A stretch of DNA of 64,000 bases, taken from Novosphingobium panipatense. GTDB lineage: Bacteria > Pseudomonadota > Alphaproteobacteria > Sphingomonadales > Sphingomonadaceae. The stretch spans positions 62,001 through 126,000 of the forward strand of contig NZ_MSQB01000019.1 in NCBI RefSeq assembly GCF_002149965.1, read 5' to 3'. The translations under genes were made by a program, and so were the position numbers. The notes beneath the pieces were generated by a model that had not been told where the DNA came from, searched no databases, and worked only from the letters and a program-made list of their open reading frames with translations. Positions 16,498 through 25,866 of this stretch are shown here, one piece after another (position 1 is the first letter of the stretch; every line of letters begins with the position of its first letter).

Positions 16498-17738
16498 ACG
16501 ACTCTGCAGCGACACAAGACCAAAAGGCGGAATACCGCGACCTGATCATCCTGGGCGGCGGCCTCGTCGGCATGACGCTGGCGCTTGCCGCGGCCCGGGC
16601 GGGTATCACCAGCCATGTGATCGACCGGGCCGACCCGGCCGATCTGACTGCCGAGGGCGCGGATGGCCGCGCCTCGGCCATATCGACGGCGAGCTGGAAC
16701 CTCTTCACCAACATCGGCCTCGCGCCTGCGCTCAAGGATCTGGGCTGCCCGATCGATTCGATCGCCGTCACCGATTCCATGAAGCCGGGCCGGATCGACT
16801 TCACACCCAAGCCCGAGGAAGGCTCGCTGGGCCGCATGTTCGCCAACCGCGACTTGCGCCTCGCGCTTTTCGCCGCCGCGCGTGAGGAAAAGAACATCGC
16901 CTGGCACGTCCGCACCGAGGCCGTGCGCCGGGATCGCGGGCCGCACGGCGTGGAGGTGGAGCTTTCGGACGGCCGCCTGCTCAGGTCCAGTCTTCTGGTC
17001 GCCGCCGAGGGGCGCCAGTCGCCCACCCGCGACGAGGCGGGGTTCTCGCTGGCCAAGTGGGACTATCATCACCGCGCCATGGTGACCGGGCTGTTCCACG
17101 AGAAGTCGCACGAGAACACCGCCTGGGAAATCTTCTATCCCGCCGGGCCTTTCGCGCTGCTGCCGCTGCTCGACGACGATCAGGGGCGCCACCGCAGCGC
17201 GCTCGTCTGGACCGTGGCGGAAAAGGACGCGACCGGGATCATCGCCATGCCGGACGCGATGTTCCTCCACGAAGTGGAAAGCCGCATGCACGGCGTGCTC
17301 GGCAGGATCTCGCTCTCCGCCCCGCGCATGAGCTATCCGCTGCGTTTCCACCATGCGGGCCATGTCATCGACGAGCGCCTCGCGGTGATCGGCGATTCCG
17401 CCCACGGCATGCACCCGATCGCCGGGCAGGGCCTCAACCTTGGTCTGCGCGATGTCGGTGCGCTGGTGGGGGTGCTGACCGAAGGCATGCGCCTGGGCCT
17501 CGAACCCGGCGATGCGCAGCTTCTGGCCCGCTACGAGAAGTGGCGCAGCCTCGATACTTTCATGGTCATGTCGGTGACGGACGGGCTGACCCGCCTGTTC
17601 GGCATTCCCGGCCGCCTTCCCAGTGCCGCGCGCCGTCTCGGCATGGGTGCGGTCCAGCGCCTGCCCGGCCTCAAGCGCTTCTTCATGGACGAGGCGCGGG
17701 GGATGTCCGGCCAGTTGCCGGAGCTGTTGCAGGGGTAG
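16494..17738 (+). CDS. FAD-dependent UbiH/UbiF/VisC-family hydroxylase
   Basis: A 414-residue flavoprotein monooxygenase, probably adding a hydroxyl to the ubiquinone ring. The N-terminal dinucleotide fold is LIILGGGLVGMTLALAAARAG (about residues 16-36). The second FAD motif is VIGDSAHGMHPIAGQGLNLGLRDV (from about residue 296), the typical UbiH-family sequence. The position in the ring hydroxylated (C5, C6 or C1) cannot be told from the sequence. ATGA overlap couples it to the phosphatase gene. The repeat at 17771-17878 lies downstream. Confidence 0.85.
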   Translation: MNDSAATQDQKAEYRDLIILGGGLVGMTLALAAARAGITSHVIDRADPADLTAEGADGRASAISTASWNLFTNIGLAPALKDLGCPIDSIAVTDSMKPGRIDFTPKPEEGSLGRMFANRDLRLALFAAAREEKNIAWHVRTEAVRRDRGPHGVEVELSDGRLLRSSLLVAAEGRQSPTRDEAGFSLAKWDYHHRAMVTGLFHEKSHENTAWEIFYPAGPFALLPLLDDDQGRHRSALVWTVAEKDATGIIAMPDAMFLHEVESRMHGVLGRISLSAPRMSYPLRFHHAGHVIDERLAVIGDSAHGMHPIAGQGLNLGLRDVGALVGVLTEGMRLGLEPGDAQLLARYEKWRSLDTFMVMSVTDGLTRLFGIPGRLPSAARRLGMGAVQRLPGLKRFFMDEARGMSGQLPELLQG

Positions 17739-17770
17739 TAGATCAGAACGAAGTTGGAGCAAAAAGCCGC

Positions 17771-17878
17771 GTCATCCTGAACTTGTTTAGCTTCGCTGGC
17801 CTTCGGTTCAGGATCCATTTCTGACCATCGACGGTGGGTCGCTCGGCACGATGGATCCTGAAACAAGTTCAGGATGAC
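17771..17878. repeat. REP-like inverted repeat
   Basis: The right arm ATGGATCCTGAAACAAGTTC... (17851-17878, 28 nt) is the reverse complement of the left arm GTCATCCTGAACTTGTTT (17771-17788) plus CAGGATCCAT (17809-17818). The left arm is split by a ~20-nt insert. The unit is a palindrome family I associate with sphingomonad intergenic regions. It lies between convergent genes. Confidence 0.8.
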
Positions 17879-17969
17879 GGTGGTTGCAGATGCAACGCAG
17901 CCTGCCCGGCACCCCGGCCTGCAGTTCTGTGGAGCGCGAGGGCTTTGACCCTCCCACCCTCGCGTGTTC

Positions 17970-18923
17970 CTACTCGGGCAACACGCCTTCCGAGGCATCC
18001 GCCGAAGGCTCGTCGGTCGGCAGCGCGCCGGGCGTTGCCAGCGGGCTCGGCTGGTCCACGACATGGCCTTCGGCATCCGTCAGGCGGCGCGGTTCGAGCA
18101 TGGCGGTGGTTTCGAGCAAGTTGAGCGCGTCCTGCACGTCCTGATAACGGCGGGCGTCGGCGATCCAGGTCTGCGCGGCCTGGGCGTTGGGCAGGCGTTC
18201 GACTTCGCTGATGGCATTGCCGATCCGGCGCGCCGTCAGCATCAGGCGGGCGCGGTCGATGCGTGCGGTGGGCGTGAGCAGCGTCGAGGATTCGCGGCGT
18301 ACCACGAAGAGGCTGGAGAGTTCGCGGCGCGCCTTCTGCCAGAGGCTTTCATCGCTCTGCGTTTCGCTGAGTTCGGGCGAGAGCGCTTCGAGGCGGGCGG
18401 AAAGCTCGTCGATGGTGACGGGGTTCTTGGAGAATTCGATCACCGCCTGCACAGCGCGCGGCTGGGCATTGGTGAAGCGCAGGCGCAGCTGGTCTGCCAC
18501 GTAGCTGAGCGGCTCGCCGCGATCGACCATGCGGCGGGCGGCGAAGGCGATCAGCAGGCCTTCGGCGCGGGCGGCATTGCCCGACGCGGCATCGGTCTGA
18601 AAATCGATGCGCGAGAGGCGGTCCTCCAGCAGCGCCAGCCGTCCCTCGACCGAACTGAGCGAAGACAGCTGCTCGGGCGAGGCCGGGGCCATGGCCGCCG
18701 GAAGCGCTGGCGAGGGGCTTGGCACGGGATCGGGCTTTGGTGCGGGCTGGACCGGCTGTTCCCCGCCGCGCTGCGGCAGGAGCTTGGCCAGCAGCCCGTC
18801 CTGCGCCGCCCAGACGACGAGCGCGCCGCCGAGCAGAAACGCAATGAAGGCAACGAAAAACAACCCGCCGCGTGAACGCGGGCGCGTGGAAGGATTTTGC
18901 GGCGAGGTGAAGTCCTGCATCAA
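17970..18923 (-). CDS. Mitofilin/Mic60-family inner-membrane protein
   Basis: A 317-residue protein: basic N-terminus (TRPRSRGG), one transmembrane helix (about residues 20-42, GLFFVAFIAFLLGGALVVWAA), a Pro-rich linker (50-80), then a long helical region with coiled-coil potential (SSVEGRLALLEDRLSRID and following) and a helical C-terminal domain. In alphaproteobacteria the Mic60 homologue (COG4223) is encoded next to hemC and hemD, as here. Known homologues shape inner-membrane invaginations. The alternative, a HemX-like protein with uroporphyrin methylase function, is not supported by any catalytic motif. It follows hemD after 16 bases in the same operon. Confidence 0.75.
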   Translation of the reverse strand: MMQDFTSPQNPSTRPRSRGGLFFVAFIAFLLGGALVVWAAQDGLLAKLLPQRGGEQPVQPAPKPDPVPSPSPALPAAMAPASPEQLSSLSSVEGRLALLEDRLSRIDFQTDAASGNAARAEGLLIAFAARRMVDRGEPLSYVADQLRLRFTNAQPRAVQAVIEFSKNPVTIDELSARLEALSPELSETQSDESLWQKARRELSSLFVVRRESSTLLTPTARIDRARLMLTARRIGNAISEVERLPNAQAAQTWIADARRYQDVQDALNLLETTAMLEPRRLTDAEGHVVDQPSPLATPGALPTDEPSADASEGVLPE

Positions 18924-18939
18924 GTCTGGTTCTGTCAGT

Positions 18940-19635
18940 TTACGATCCCGAGGGGAAGTCTTTGCACATCTCTGCGGCCAAGGCCAGCAGAGCCGCGTCT
19001 TCGGGTGCGTTCGCGTTCAATGATTTGGCCCACCCCTGACCAGTGCGCTGCGTCACGCGCGGGCCGATGCAGGCCAGCGCGATCCGGCTGCGGTCGATCG
19101 TTAGCCGTTCGCATTCGGCGGCGAAATGCGCGGCGGCCTCGCCCGAATGAAGCAGCACGATCGCCTGCCGTTCCAGCAAGGCGGCAAGTTCGGGCGGGAA
19201 GGGGCGGGGCCTGCTGGCATAGACCTCGCGGGTGATCATCGTGTGGCCGGCGGGAAGAACGAGTTCGACCCGCTCGCGTCCGGCGAGGCGCAGCAGGCGG
19301 CGGTGTCCGGGCGCGAGGTCCGCCATGACCGATTGCAGCCCGCCGCGCGCCACTTGCACGACCTCCAGCCCGGCCGCGCGCGCCGCCTCGGCGGTTCTGG
19401 TGCCCACCACATAGGCGGGAAGGCCGCGATAGCCTGCGATACCGCTGCCGCCGTGGCGCAGGGCGTTGGCGCTGCCGAGCAGCAGGGCGTCCACGTCCTC
19501 TCGCGCTACCGGATCCCATGCCAGCGGCGAGACCGCAAACAGGGGAAAGCCCTGCGCATCCAGTCCGAGCTTCCTGGCTGCGGCGACGGTTGCCGACGTG
19601 CCCGGTTCGGGACGGATGACGATGATCGGCGGCAT
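18940..19635 (-). CDS. hemD: Uroporphyrinogen-III synthase
   Basis: A 231-residue cytosolic enzyme that closes hydroxymethylbilane with inversion of ring D to give uroporphyrinogen III. It is divergent in sequence, as the family always is, but the N-terminal [20 protein letters not shown], the central [21 protein letters not shown] and the C-terminal [18 protein letters not shown] are the usual weak signature. It starts 8 bases after hemC, so the substrate-producing and substrate-using enzymes are co-translated. Confidence 0.85.
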   Translation of the reverse strand: MPPIIVIRPEPGTSATVAAARKLGLDAQGFPLFAVSPLAWDPVAREDVDALLLGSANALRHGGSGIAGYRGLPAYVVGTRTAEAARAAGLEVVQVARGGLQSVMADLAPGHRRLLRLAGRERVELVLPAGHTMITREVYASRPRPFPPELAALLERQAIVLLHSGEAAAHFAAECERLTIDRSRIALACIGPRVTQRTGQGWAKSLNANAPEDAALLALAAEMCKDFPSGS

Positions 19636-19643
19636 CCCCGGCC

Positions 19644-20588
19644 TCAGGGGGCGCCCGCGAAGTGGTCCGCGATGGCGGGAACCGCGCGGGCGAGCAGGTC
19701 GGCGGCCAGTCGCGCCGGACCTTCGGCATCGCCTGCGGCGAAGCGGGCCTCACCCTCTACCCTTTCGGCGCCGTCCGGGCTGAAGAGCGCGGCGCGCATC
19801 ACCAGCGCATCGCCTTCGTGGCGGGTAAGCACGGCGATCGGGCTGTGGCAATTGCCGCCAAGGCCCGCCAGCAGCGCGCGTTCGGCCAGCACCGAGGCGC
19901 GGCTCGCCGCGTGATCGACGGCGGCAAGGAAGGAAAGCGTGCGCGCATCGTCGGCGCGGCATTCCACCATGATCGCGGCCTGGGCGGGGGCGGGCAGCCA
20001 GTCGTGCGCGTCCAGCGGATGGCCGGTGCCGGTTTCGCCCAGACGCTTCAGCCCGGCCGCGGCCAGGAAGGTCGCGTCGGCTTCCCCGGCGGCCAGCTTG
20101 GCCAGGCGCGTGGCGACATTGCCGCGGAAGGTCACGACCTTGCAGTCGGGCCGTGCATGGAGCAGTTGCGCCGCGCGGCGCGGCGCGCTGGTGCCGACCA
20201 CGGCGCCCTGCGGGAGGGCGCGGATGCTCTCGGCGCCGACCAGCACGTCGCGGACGTCCTCGCGCGGGAGGATGGCGCCGATCGTGAAGCTCTCGGGACG
20301 AATCGTCTCCACATCCTTGGCGGAATGGACCGCGAAGTCGATTTCCCCGCTCGCCAGCCAGGCGTCGAGTTCCTTCGTCCACAAGGCTTTTCCGCCGATT
20401 TCCGCCAAAGCGCGATCCTGTATGCGATCGCCGCTGGCGGTCACGGCAACGATCTCTATATGCGCGGGATCGATTCCGTGTGCGGCGGCCAGCCGGTCGC
20501 GCGTTTCCTCGGCCTGCGCCATCGCCAGCGGCGAGCGGCGGGTGCCAAGGCGGAAGTTTTGTTTTTGCGTGTCTGTTTGCGTCGTCAT
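19644..20588 (-). CDS. hemC: Hydroxymethylbilane synthase (porphobilinogen deaminase)
   Basis: A 314-residue cytosolic enzyme polymerising four porphobilinogens. It has [20 protein letters not shown] near the N-terminus, the Asp-containing [34 protein letters not shown], and the dipyrromethane-cofactor Cys in [14 protein letters not shown]. First gene of the leftward hemC-hemD-mitofilin operon. It is divergent from tsaD with only 60 bases between the starts, so the two promoters must overlap or lie back to back. Confidence 0.95.
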   Translation of the reverse strand: MTTQTDTQKQNFRLGTRRSPLAMAQAEETRDRLAAAHGIDPAHIEIVAVTASGDRIQDRALAEIGGKALWTKELDAWLASGEIDFAVHSAKDVETIRPESFTIGAILPREDVRDVLVGAESIRALPQGAVVGTSAPRRAAQLLHARPDCKVVTFRGNVATRLAKLAAGEADATFLAAAGLKRLGETGTGHPLDAHDWLPAPAQAAIMVECRADDARTLSFLAAVDHAASRASVLAERALLAGLGGNCHSPIAVLTRHEGDALVMRAALFSPDGAERVEGEARFAAGDAEGPARLAADLLARAVPAIADHFAGAP

Positions 20589-20648
20589 CGGCGGGTTGTG
20601 CTACCCGGCAATGTCGTCCAGTGGAAGGGTCGTTCAGGGAAAGTTGGA

Positions 20649-21683
20649 ATGCGGACGGTACTGGGCATCGAAAGCTCGTGCGACGAGACGGCGGCGGCGC
20701 TGGTGACCAGCGACCGCAAGATCCTCGCCCAGCGCATCGCTTCGCAGGACGAGGCGCATCGGCCTTACGGCGGCGTCGTGCCCGAAATCGCCGCGCGCGC
20801 CCATGCCGAACGCATCGCGCCGCTGATCGAGGCCACCCTGGCCGACGCCGGAATGACGCTGGACGAAGTGGACGCGATTGCCGCTACGGCAGGGCCGGGC
20901 CTGATCGGCGGGGTCATGGTCGGCCTCGTCACCGCCAAGGCGCTGGCCATGGCGACCGGCAAGCCGCTGATCGCCGTGAACCACCTCGAAGGCCACGCGC
21001 TTTCGCCGCGCCTTGCCGATGCCGATCTGCAATATCCCTATCTCCTGCTGCTGGTTTCCGGCGGACACTGCCAGATCCTGCTGGTCGAAGGGGTGGGCAG
21101 CTTCCGCCGCCTTGCCACGACCATCGACGATGCGCTGGGCGAGGCTTTCGACAAGTCCGCCAAGCTGCTCGGCCTCGGCTATCCGGGCGGTCCGGCCATG
21201 GAGCGGCTGGCGCTGGAGGGCGATCCCAGGGCCGTGCCGCTGCCGCGTCCGCTGAAGGGTTCGGACGAGCCGCACTTCTCCTTCGCAGGGCTGAAGAGCG
21301 CGGTCATGCGCGCCAAGCAGTCCGGCCAATATGCCGATGCCGATATTGCGGCTTCGTTCCAGCAGGCGGCGATCGACTGCCTGATCGACCGGGCACGGCG
21401 CGCGCTCGCGTCGGTGGGCAAGGTCAACGCCCTGGTGGTTGCGGGCGGCGTGGCCGCCAACAAGGCCATTCGCGGCGCGCTGGAAGCGCTGGCCGCCGAA
21501 CACGGCCTCGATTTCGTGGCGCCGCCGCTGGCGCTCTGCACCGACAATGCGGCGATGATCGCCTGGGCGGGCGTGGAGCGCTTCGCCATGGGCCAGTCCG
21601 ACCCGCTCGACGTGGCCGCGCGCCCGCGCTGGCCGCTCGACCCCGAGGCCGAGACCGTGCGCGGCGCGGGGGTAAAGGCATGA
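20649..21683 (+). CDS. tsaD: tRNA N6-adenosine threonylcarbamoyltransferase
   Basis: A 344-residue ASKHA-fold enzyme that transfers the threonylcarbamoyl group to A37 of ANN-decoding tRNAs in complex with TsaB and TsaE. ATG 20649 is chosen because it gives the standard [19 protein letters not shown] start; the longer frame upstream runs back through antisense of hemC. The metal-binding His pair is in [10 protein letters not shown], and [25 protein letters not shown] and [13 protein letters not shown] are family motifs. ATGA overlap couples it to gpsA. Confidence 0.95.
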   Translation: MRTVLGIESSCDETAAALVTSDRKILAQRIASQDEAHRPYGGVVPEIAARAHAERIAPLIEATLADAGMTLDEVDAIAATAGPGLIGGVMVGLVTAKALAMATGKPLIAVNHLEGHALSPRLADADLQYPYLLLLVSGGHCQILLVEGVGSFRRLATTIDDALGEAFDKSAKLLGLGYPGGPAMERLALEGDPRAVPLPRPLKGSDEPHFSFAGLKSAVMRAKQSGQYADADIAASFQQAAIDCLIDRARRALASVGKVNALVVAGGVAANKAIRGALEALAAEHGLDFVAPPLALCTDNAAMIAWAGVERFAMGQSDPLDVAARPRWPLDPEAETVRGAGVKA

Positions 21684-22687
21684 GCGCGGCTCAAGTTGGA
21701 GTCATCGGCGCCGGTGCCTGGGGCACCGCGCTGGCGCAGTCGCTCGCGGGCGACGGCAGCGACGTCCTGCTCTGGGCGCGTGAAACCGATCTCGCCGATC
21801 GGATCAATACCGAGCATCGCAACGGCGCCTATCTGCCCGGCGCCGCCTTGGCCGAGACGGTGCAGGCGACCAGCGAGCTTGCCCGGCTGGCGGCGCTGCC
21901 GGTGCTGCTGGCGGTCGTCCCGGCGCAGTTCCTGGGCGGTGTGCTCTCCCGCCTTCCGGCGCTCGGTTTCGCCGGAGATCTGGTGCTCTGCGCCAAGGGG
22001 ATCGAGGCGGGCACCGGCCGGCTCATGGCCGAAGTGGCCGCCGCGGCCGTGCCCGGTGCCGAGATCGCCGTGCTTTCCGGCCCGACTTTCGCGCATGAAG
22101 TGGCCGCCGGACTGCCCACGGCCGTGACGCTTGCCTGCTCGGGCGGCGAGGCGCAGTGGCGGCGCCTCTCGCCCGTCATCGCCCGCCCCGCTTTCCGTCC
22201 CTACTATTCCGACGACGTGATCGGCGCCGAGATCGGCGGCGCGGTCAAGAACGTGCTTGCCATCGCTTGCGGCGTCGTCGACGGGCTGAAACTCGGCCAG
22301 AACGCCCGCGCGGCGCTGATCGCGCGCGGCTATGCCGAGATGCTGCGCTTCGGCCTGGCGCGCGGCGCGCGGCCGGAAACGCTTTCGGGCCTTTGCGGCC
22401 TTGGAGACCTCGTGCTTACCTGTTCCTCATCTTCCAGCCGCAATTTCTCGCTCGGGCTCGCGCTCGGGCAGGGGTTGACCGCCGCCGAGGCGCTTTCCGG
22501 CAAGAATTCCGTGGCCGAAGGCGCCGCCACCGCGCCGGTCCTTGCCGAAATCGCCCGCCGCGACGGCATCGAGATGCCGATCGCCGAGGCCGTCTGCCGC
22601 CTCCTCGAAGGCAAGGCGCCGGCCGGGGAGGTCGTGTCCCAGATTCTTGCCCGCCCGCTGCGTGCCGAGCAGGAGCCGCATTCTTGA
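21680..22687 (+). CDS. gpsA: NAD(P)-dependent glycerol-3-phosphate dehydrogenase
   Basis: A 335-residue cytosolic enzyme making sn-glycerol 3-phosphate for phospholipids. It has the Rossmann motif [16 protein letters not shown] (about residues 8-23), [18 protein letters not shown], the catalytic Lys in [15 protein letters not shown], and [18 protein letters not shown]. The start ATG overlaps the tsaD stop (ATGA). The stop overlaps a TTG start of the flippase gene (TTGA). Confidence 0.95.
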   Translation: MSAAQVGVIGAGAWGTALAQSLAGDGSDVLLWARETDLADRINTEHRNGAYLPGAALAETVQATSELARLAALPVLLAVVPAQFLGGVLSRLPALGFAGDLVLCAKGIEAGTGRLMAEVAAAAVPGAEIAVLSGPTFAHEVAAGLPTAVTLACSGGEAQWRRLSPVIARPAFRPYYSDDVIGAEIGGAVKNVLAIACGVVDGLKLGQNARAALIARGYAEMLRFGLARGARPETLSGLCGLGDLVLTCSSSSSRNFSLGLALGQGLTAAEALSGKNSVAEGAATAPVLAEIARRDGIEMPIAEAVCRLLEGKAPAGEVVSQILARPLRAEQEPHS

Positions 22688-24207
22688 CCGAGGGTATCGT
22701 GGGCCGCGACGCGGCCGAACAGGGAGCCCGCGAGCGCGACGATATCGCGGCGCTGGCCAAGGGCGGCCGCACCAATCTCTTCGGGTTCTTCCTGCGCCTT
22801 GCCGCGCGCATCCCGTTCCTGTTCATCGCCGGTCGCGCCTCGGTCTACGGCCCGGCGGCGCTGGGGCGCTTCGCCTCGGCGCTGGTGGTGATCGAACTGA
22901 CCTCGATGATCTGCACCATGGGCGAGAAGCGCGGCCTGGCGCAGCGCCTCTCGGATACCGAAGGGCAGGTCCATCCCGCCAATGTGATCGCCGACGGCAT
23001 GATCATCGCGCTGATGGCATCCTGCGCGGCGGCGCTGTTCTTCTGGTTCGTGCCCGCGCCGATGTTCCCGGGCGGCCACTATACGCAGATCGATCGGCTC
23101 ATGGTGATCGCCATTCCGCCGCTGACGATGACGGAGATCTGGCTGGCGGCTTTGGCCTATCGCCTGCGGGTGACGCCGACCGTCTGGTCGCGCGCGATCG
23201 TGGAGCCATGGGCGATCTCCATCCTGGCGGGGGCGATGATCTGGCTGGCGCCTGCCAGCGGCCTGTCGATCGCCTATATCGGTTCGGTGCTGGCTGCCGC
23301 GATCACCGCCTTCATTCCCTTCTTCCGCGAATACGGCATTCCGCAAGGCTGGCGTCCGCGCTTCACCGACATGCGCAAGCTGGCGCTTCGCTCTGCCCCC
23401 ATCGCGCTGGCCGACACGATCGAGTGGGCGACGCGGCGGGTGGACATCTTCCTGCTCGGCTTCCTCGCGCCGTCTTCGGCCGTGGGTGTCTACTATGCGG
23501 CGCAGCAGGTCGCCAGCCTGCCCCAGAAGCTCAAGACCAGTTTCGAGCCGGTGCTCGGCCCGGTCATCACCCGCAATCTCAAGCAGAAGGACTATGCCGC
23601 GATTGCCCGGCAGGTCTGCCAGGTCGGCTTCTGGATCACTGCGGCCCAGGCAGGTATCGCGCTGGCGCTCGGCATTCCGGGCGAGGGCGTGATGGGACTG
23701 GTCGGCCGCGAGTTCGTGGGCGGCACCGGCGCGCTGGTGTTCCTGCTCGCCGCCGAAGTGGTGGCCGCCACCGCGGTGGTGAGCGAGGCTGCGCTCGTCT
23801 ACGTCGCCCGTATGCGCAATCTCGTCGTCTCGATCTCGACCATCGCGCTTCAGGCGGTGTTGACGCTGGGCGGCATTCTGGTGATGCAAAAACTGGGCTA
23901 CAACCCGCTGTTCCAGGCCGCCACGGCGGCTGCCGCGCTGATGCTGGCGCTGGGCTTCGCCTCCCTGGTGAAGTCGAAGATGCTGGCGGACTTTCTCGGG
24001 GAGCCGATCAACAACTGGCGCTGGGCGCTGGTATGGGCGGCGGCCCCGGCGGTGGTGCTGGGCTATCTGGCGACCGAGTTCCTGCCGGAATGGGCGGAGC
24101 TGGCCTTCGGGATCCCGGCGATCCTCGGTTCCTATTTCCTGGTGATCTGGAAGAAGGCTTTCGGCCCCGAGGACCGCAAGCTGTTCCAGAAAACCAAGGA
24201 GGCATGA
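22684..24207 (+). CDS. Polysaccharide flippase-like multispanning membrane protein (MOP/Wzx superfamily)
   Basis: About 507 residues with 12-14 predicted membrane helices of the MATE/Wzx type. Segments include NLFGFFLRLAARIPFLFIAGR, IPPLTMTEIWLAALAYRL and DIFLLGFLAPSSAVGVYYAAQQVASLPQKLKTSFEPVLGPVI. The likely start is TTG 22684, which overlaps the gpsA TGA in TTGA; GTG 22699 is the alternative. It would flip a lipid-linked oligosaccharide or related lipid across the inner membrane. It is far from the exopolysaccharide cluster and coupled to a phospholipid-precursor gene, so its substrate is open. Confidence 0.75.
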   Translation: MTEGIVGRDAAEQGARERDDIAALAKGGRTNLFGFFLRLAARIPFLFIAGRASVYGPAALGRFASALVVIELTSMICTMGEKRGLAQRLSDTEGQVHPANVIADGMIIALMASCAAALFFWFVPAPMFPGGHYTQIDRLMVIAIPPLTMTEIWLAALAYRLRVTPTVWSRAIVEPWAISILAGAMIWLAPASGLSIAYIGSVLAAAITAFIPFFREYGIPQGWRPRFTDMRKLALRSAPIALADTIEWATRRVDIFLLGFLAPSSAVGVYYAAQQVASLPQKLKTSFEPVLGPVITRNLKQKDYAAIARQVCQVGFWITAAQAGIALALGIPGEGVMGLVGREFVGGTGALVFLLAAEVVAATAVVSEAALVYVARMRNLVVSISTIALQAVLTLGGILVMQKLGYNPLFQAATAAAALMLALGFASLVKSKMLADFLGEPINNWRWALVWAAAPAVVLGYLATEFLPEWAELAFGIPAILGSYFLVIWKKAFGPEDRKLFQKTKEA

Positions 24208-24295
24208 GCGCGTATCCGGTTTTCCTTGGGTTTTTCGCATTCTCTTGGGGTCTCGGGCGTTTCCTCCCGGCGCTGAAATGCTCTAGGCTCGTGCC

Positions 24296-25018
24296 ATGAA
24301 TCCCCGTCGCGCTTCCATCGTCGCCGCCGGTGCCGCTTTTTGTCTGGCGCTTTCCTTCGTTGCCACCCGCATGCAGGGTACGGTTTTTATCGGCCAGCTT
24401 GAGCATGAGGCGGAAACCGTGCGCGATCAGGCCGGGGGAGCTGGCATCGATCTGGCCTTTCGCGACCGCTACGGCTGGCTGACCCGCCACCCGGTGCTCT
24501 CGGGCGGCAAGGATCTCGATTCCGAAACCCGCAAGCGCGTCGCCGCCGCCGTGGCGGGCGTGCCGGGGATCGGCGGCATCAGCTGGTCCAGCGAAGGCGA
24601 TGGTGCGACCGGCAAGCTGCGCTGTCAGGACGACGTCGAAGCGATCCTTGCCAGCCGGACCATCCGCTTCACCGAAGCCAGCGCCCGGATCGACCCGGTG
24701 AGCGAGCGCCTGCTGGACGAAGTGGCCCGGGCGCTGCGTCCCTGCGTGGGCAGCATCATCGCCGTCACCGGGCATACCGATGCAACCGGCAACCCGGAGG
24801 CGAACAAGGCGCTGTCGCTGGCGCGGGCCGAATCCGTGCGCTGGGCACTGATCGGGCGGGGCATTCCCGCTGACGGCCTCCGCGCCGCCGGGCTGGGTTC
24901 GAAGACGCCGATCGCAGGGCTCGATCCGCTCGACCCCGCCAATCGCCGCATCGAATTCTCGGTGATCGCCTCGGCGCCGGTCAAGCCGACGCCGATCGAT
25001 ACGCCCGGACCTGAATGA
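24296..25018 (+). CDS. OmpA-family peptidoglycan-associating protein
   Basis: A 240-residue protein with an N-terminal hydrophobic anchor or signal (IVAAGAAFCLALSFVATRM, residues ~6-25), a BON-like middle region (VAGVPGIGGISW) and a C-terminal OmpA domain (residues ~120-228): IRFTEASARID, TGHTDATGNPEANKALSLARAESVRWAL and LGSKTPIAGLD...NRRIEFSV. The aspartate and arginine needed for binding the peptidoglycan diaminopimelate are present in GHTDATG and NRRIEF. It is separated by 88 bases from the flippase gene. Confidence 0.85.
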   Translation: MNPRRASIVAAGAAFCLALSFVATRMQGTVFIGQLEHEAETVRDQAGGAGIDLAFRDRYGWLTRHPVLSGGKDLDSETRKRVAAAVAGVPGIGGISWSSEGDGATGKLRCQDDVEAILASRTIRFTEASARIDPVSERLLDEVARALRPCVGSIIAVTGHTDATGNPEANKALSLARAESVRWALIGRGIPADGLRAAGLGSKTPIAGLDPLDPANRRIEFSVIASAPVKPTPIDTPGPE

Positions 25019-25075
25019 AGGCCCGGAATGAGAGGGCTGCCGGGCGAATGCAAATTACGATGAAAGGAGCCGCCG

Positions 25076-25168
25076 ATGCCGCTATGGCTTGAAATGGCCG
25101 TTTCGGTGCTGATGACCTACATGGCAGGTTTCGGCATCGGCTGGCTGGTGTGGAACCGGAAGGGATAA
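25076..25168 (+). CDS. 30-residue single-span membrane peptide
   Basis: Reads MPLWLEMAVSVLMTYMAGFG then IGWLVWNRKG: one transmembrane helix with a basic C-terminus. AAAGGAGC lies 6-8 bases before the ATG. It ends 3 bases before the start of the helix-hairpin-helix gene, with which it is surely co-transcribed and probably translationally coupled. I do not know a function. Confidence 0.6.
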   Translation: MPLWLEMAVSVLMTYMAGFGIGWLVWNRKG

Positions 25169-25171
25169 GTT

Positions 25172-25777
25172 GTGGTGGAAATGATTTCGGCCAACTGGCT
25201 GATATTCGTCGTTGCGTTGCTGGTGGGCATCGCGATTGCCTACTGGCTGTTCGCGCGCGCCTCCAGGCCCGCTCCGCGCCAGCATCGTCCCGACGTGCTG
25301 GACGAAGGCGCGGCGCCCGCACAGCGTAACCAGGCGCTGATAGACGATGCCCCGCCCGCCGCGCAGTTCACCGCGCCGGTCCATATCGATCCGCCGGCCA
25401 TGGCGGGGACGATGGCAGGCATTGGCGAAGTGATCGCCGTGGCCGCGCAGGAGGAAGTGGACGCGGTAAAGACGCCGCCCCAGACCATTGCGGCCGAACC
25501 GGAACCGACCCCCGCGCCTGCTGTACCGGCAGAGGCCGAAGGGGACGACCTGCGCAAGATCAAGGGACTCGGCCCCAAGATGCTGACGCTGCTCCATGCG
25601 CTGGGCGTGACCCGTTTCGCGCAGATCGCGGCCTGGACCGAGGGCGACCTTGACGAACTCGACGGCAAGCTGGGCGCCTTTGCCGGACGTCCCCGGCGCG
25701 ACAACTGGGTGGAACAGGCCCGCCTGCTCGCCAGCGGCGATACCGGTGCTTACGAAGGCAAGTTCGGCAAGCTCTGA
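25172..25777 (+). CDS. Membrane-anchored helix-hairpin-helix protein
   Basis: About 201 residues. There is an N-terminal transmembrane helix (NWLIFVVALLVGIAIAYWLF, residues ~8-27), a long Ala/Pro-rich linker (30-125), then a C-terminal helix-hairpin-helix unit (DDLRKIKGLGPKMLTLLHALGVTRFAQIAAWTEGDLDELD, from ~126). This unit resembles the fold shared by the 'flap endonuclease-1-like' and NuoE C-terminal families. No nuclease residues are evident. GTG 25172 is the first start; ATG 25181 is equally possible. It could hold nucleic acid or protein at the membrane; the role is unknown. Confidence 0.7.
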   Translation: MVEMISANWLIFVVALLVGIAIAYWLFARASRPAPRQHRPDVLDEGAAPAQRNQALIDDAPPAAQFTAPVHIDPPAMAGTMAGIGEVIAVAAQEEVDAVKTPPQTIAAEPEPTPAPAVPAEAEGDDLRKIKGLGPKMLTLLHALGVTRFAQIAAWTEGDLDELDGKLGAFAGRPRRDNWVEQARLLASGDTGAYEGKFGKL

Positions 25778-25797
25778 AAGTGGGCTCGAAGCGCACG

Positions 25798-25836
25798 AAA
25801 AAGGGGCGGGAAGTTTCGACTTCCCGCCCCTTTTTT
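25798..25836. terminator. Strong bidirectional terminator
   Basis: A perfect 17-bp stem (AAAAAGGGGCGGGAAGT / ACTTCCCGCCCCTTTTT) closes on a TTCG tetraloop, with T-runs on both strands. It serves the rightward helix-hairpin-helix gene and the leftward NDUFA9-like gene. Confidence 0.95.
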
Positions 25837-25866
25837 CTGTCTGGGCCTAACGCGCCCGAACCTGGA

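Noticed and set aside
17884-18144. 86-residue plus-strand ORF
   Set aside because: Antisense to the mitofilin-like gene end, starts in the repeat region, no ribosome site or family match.
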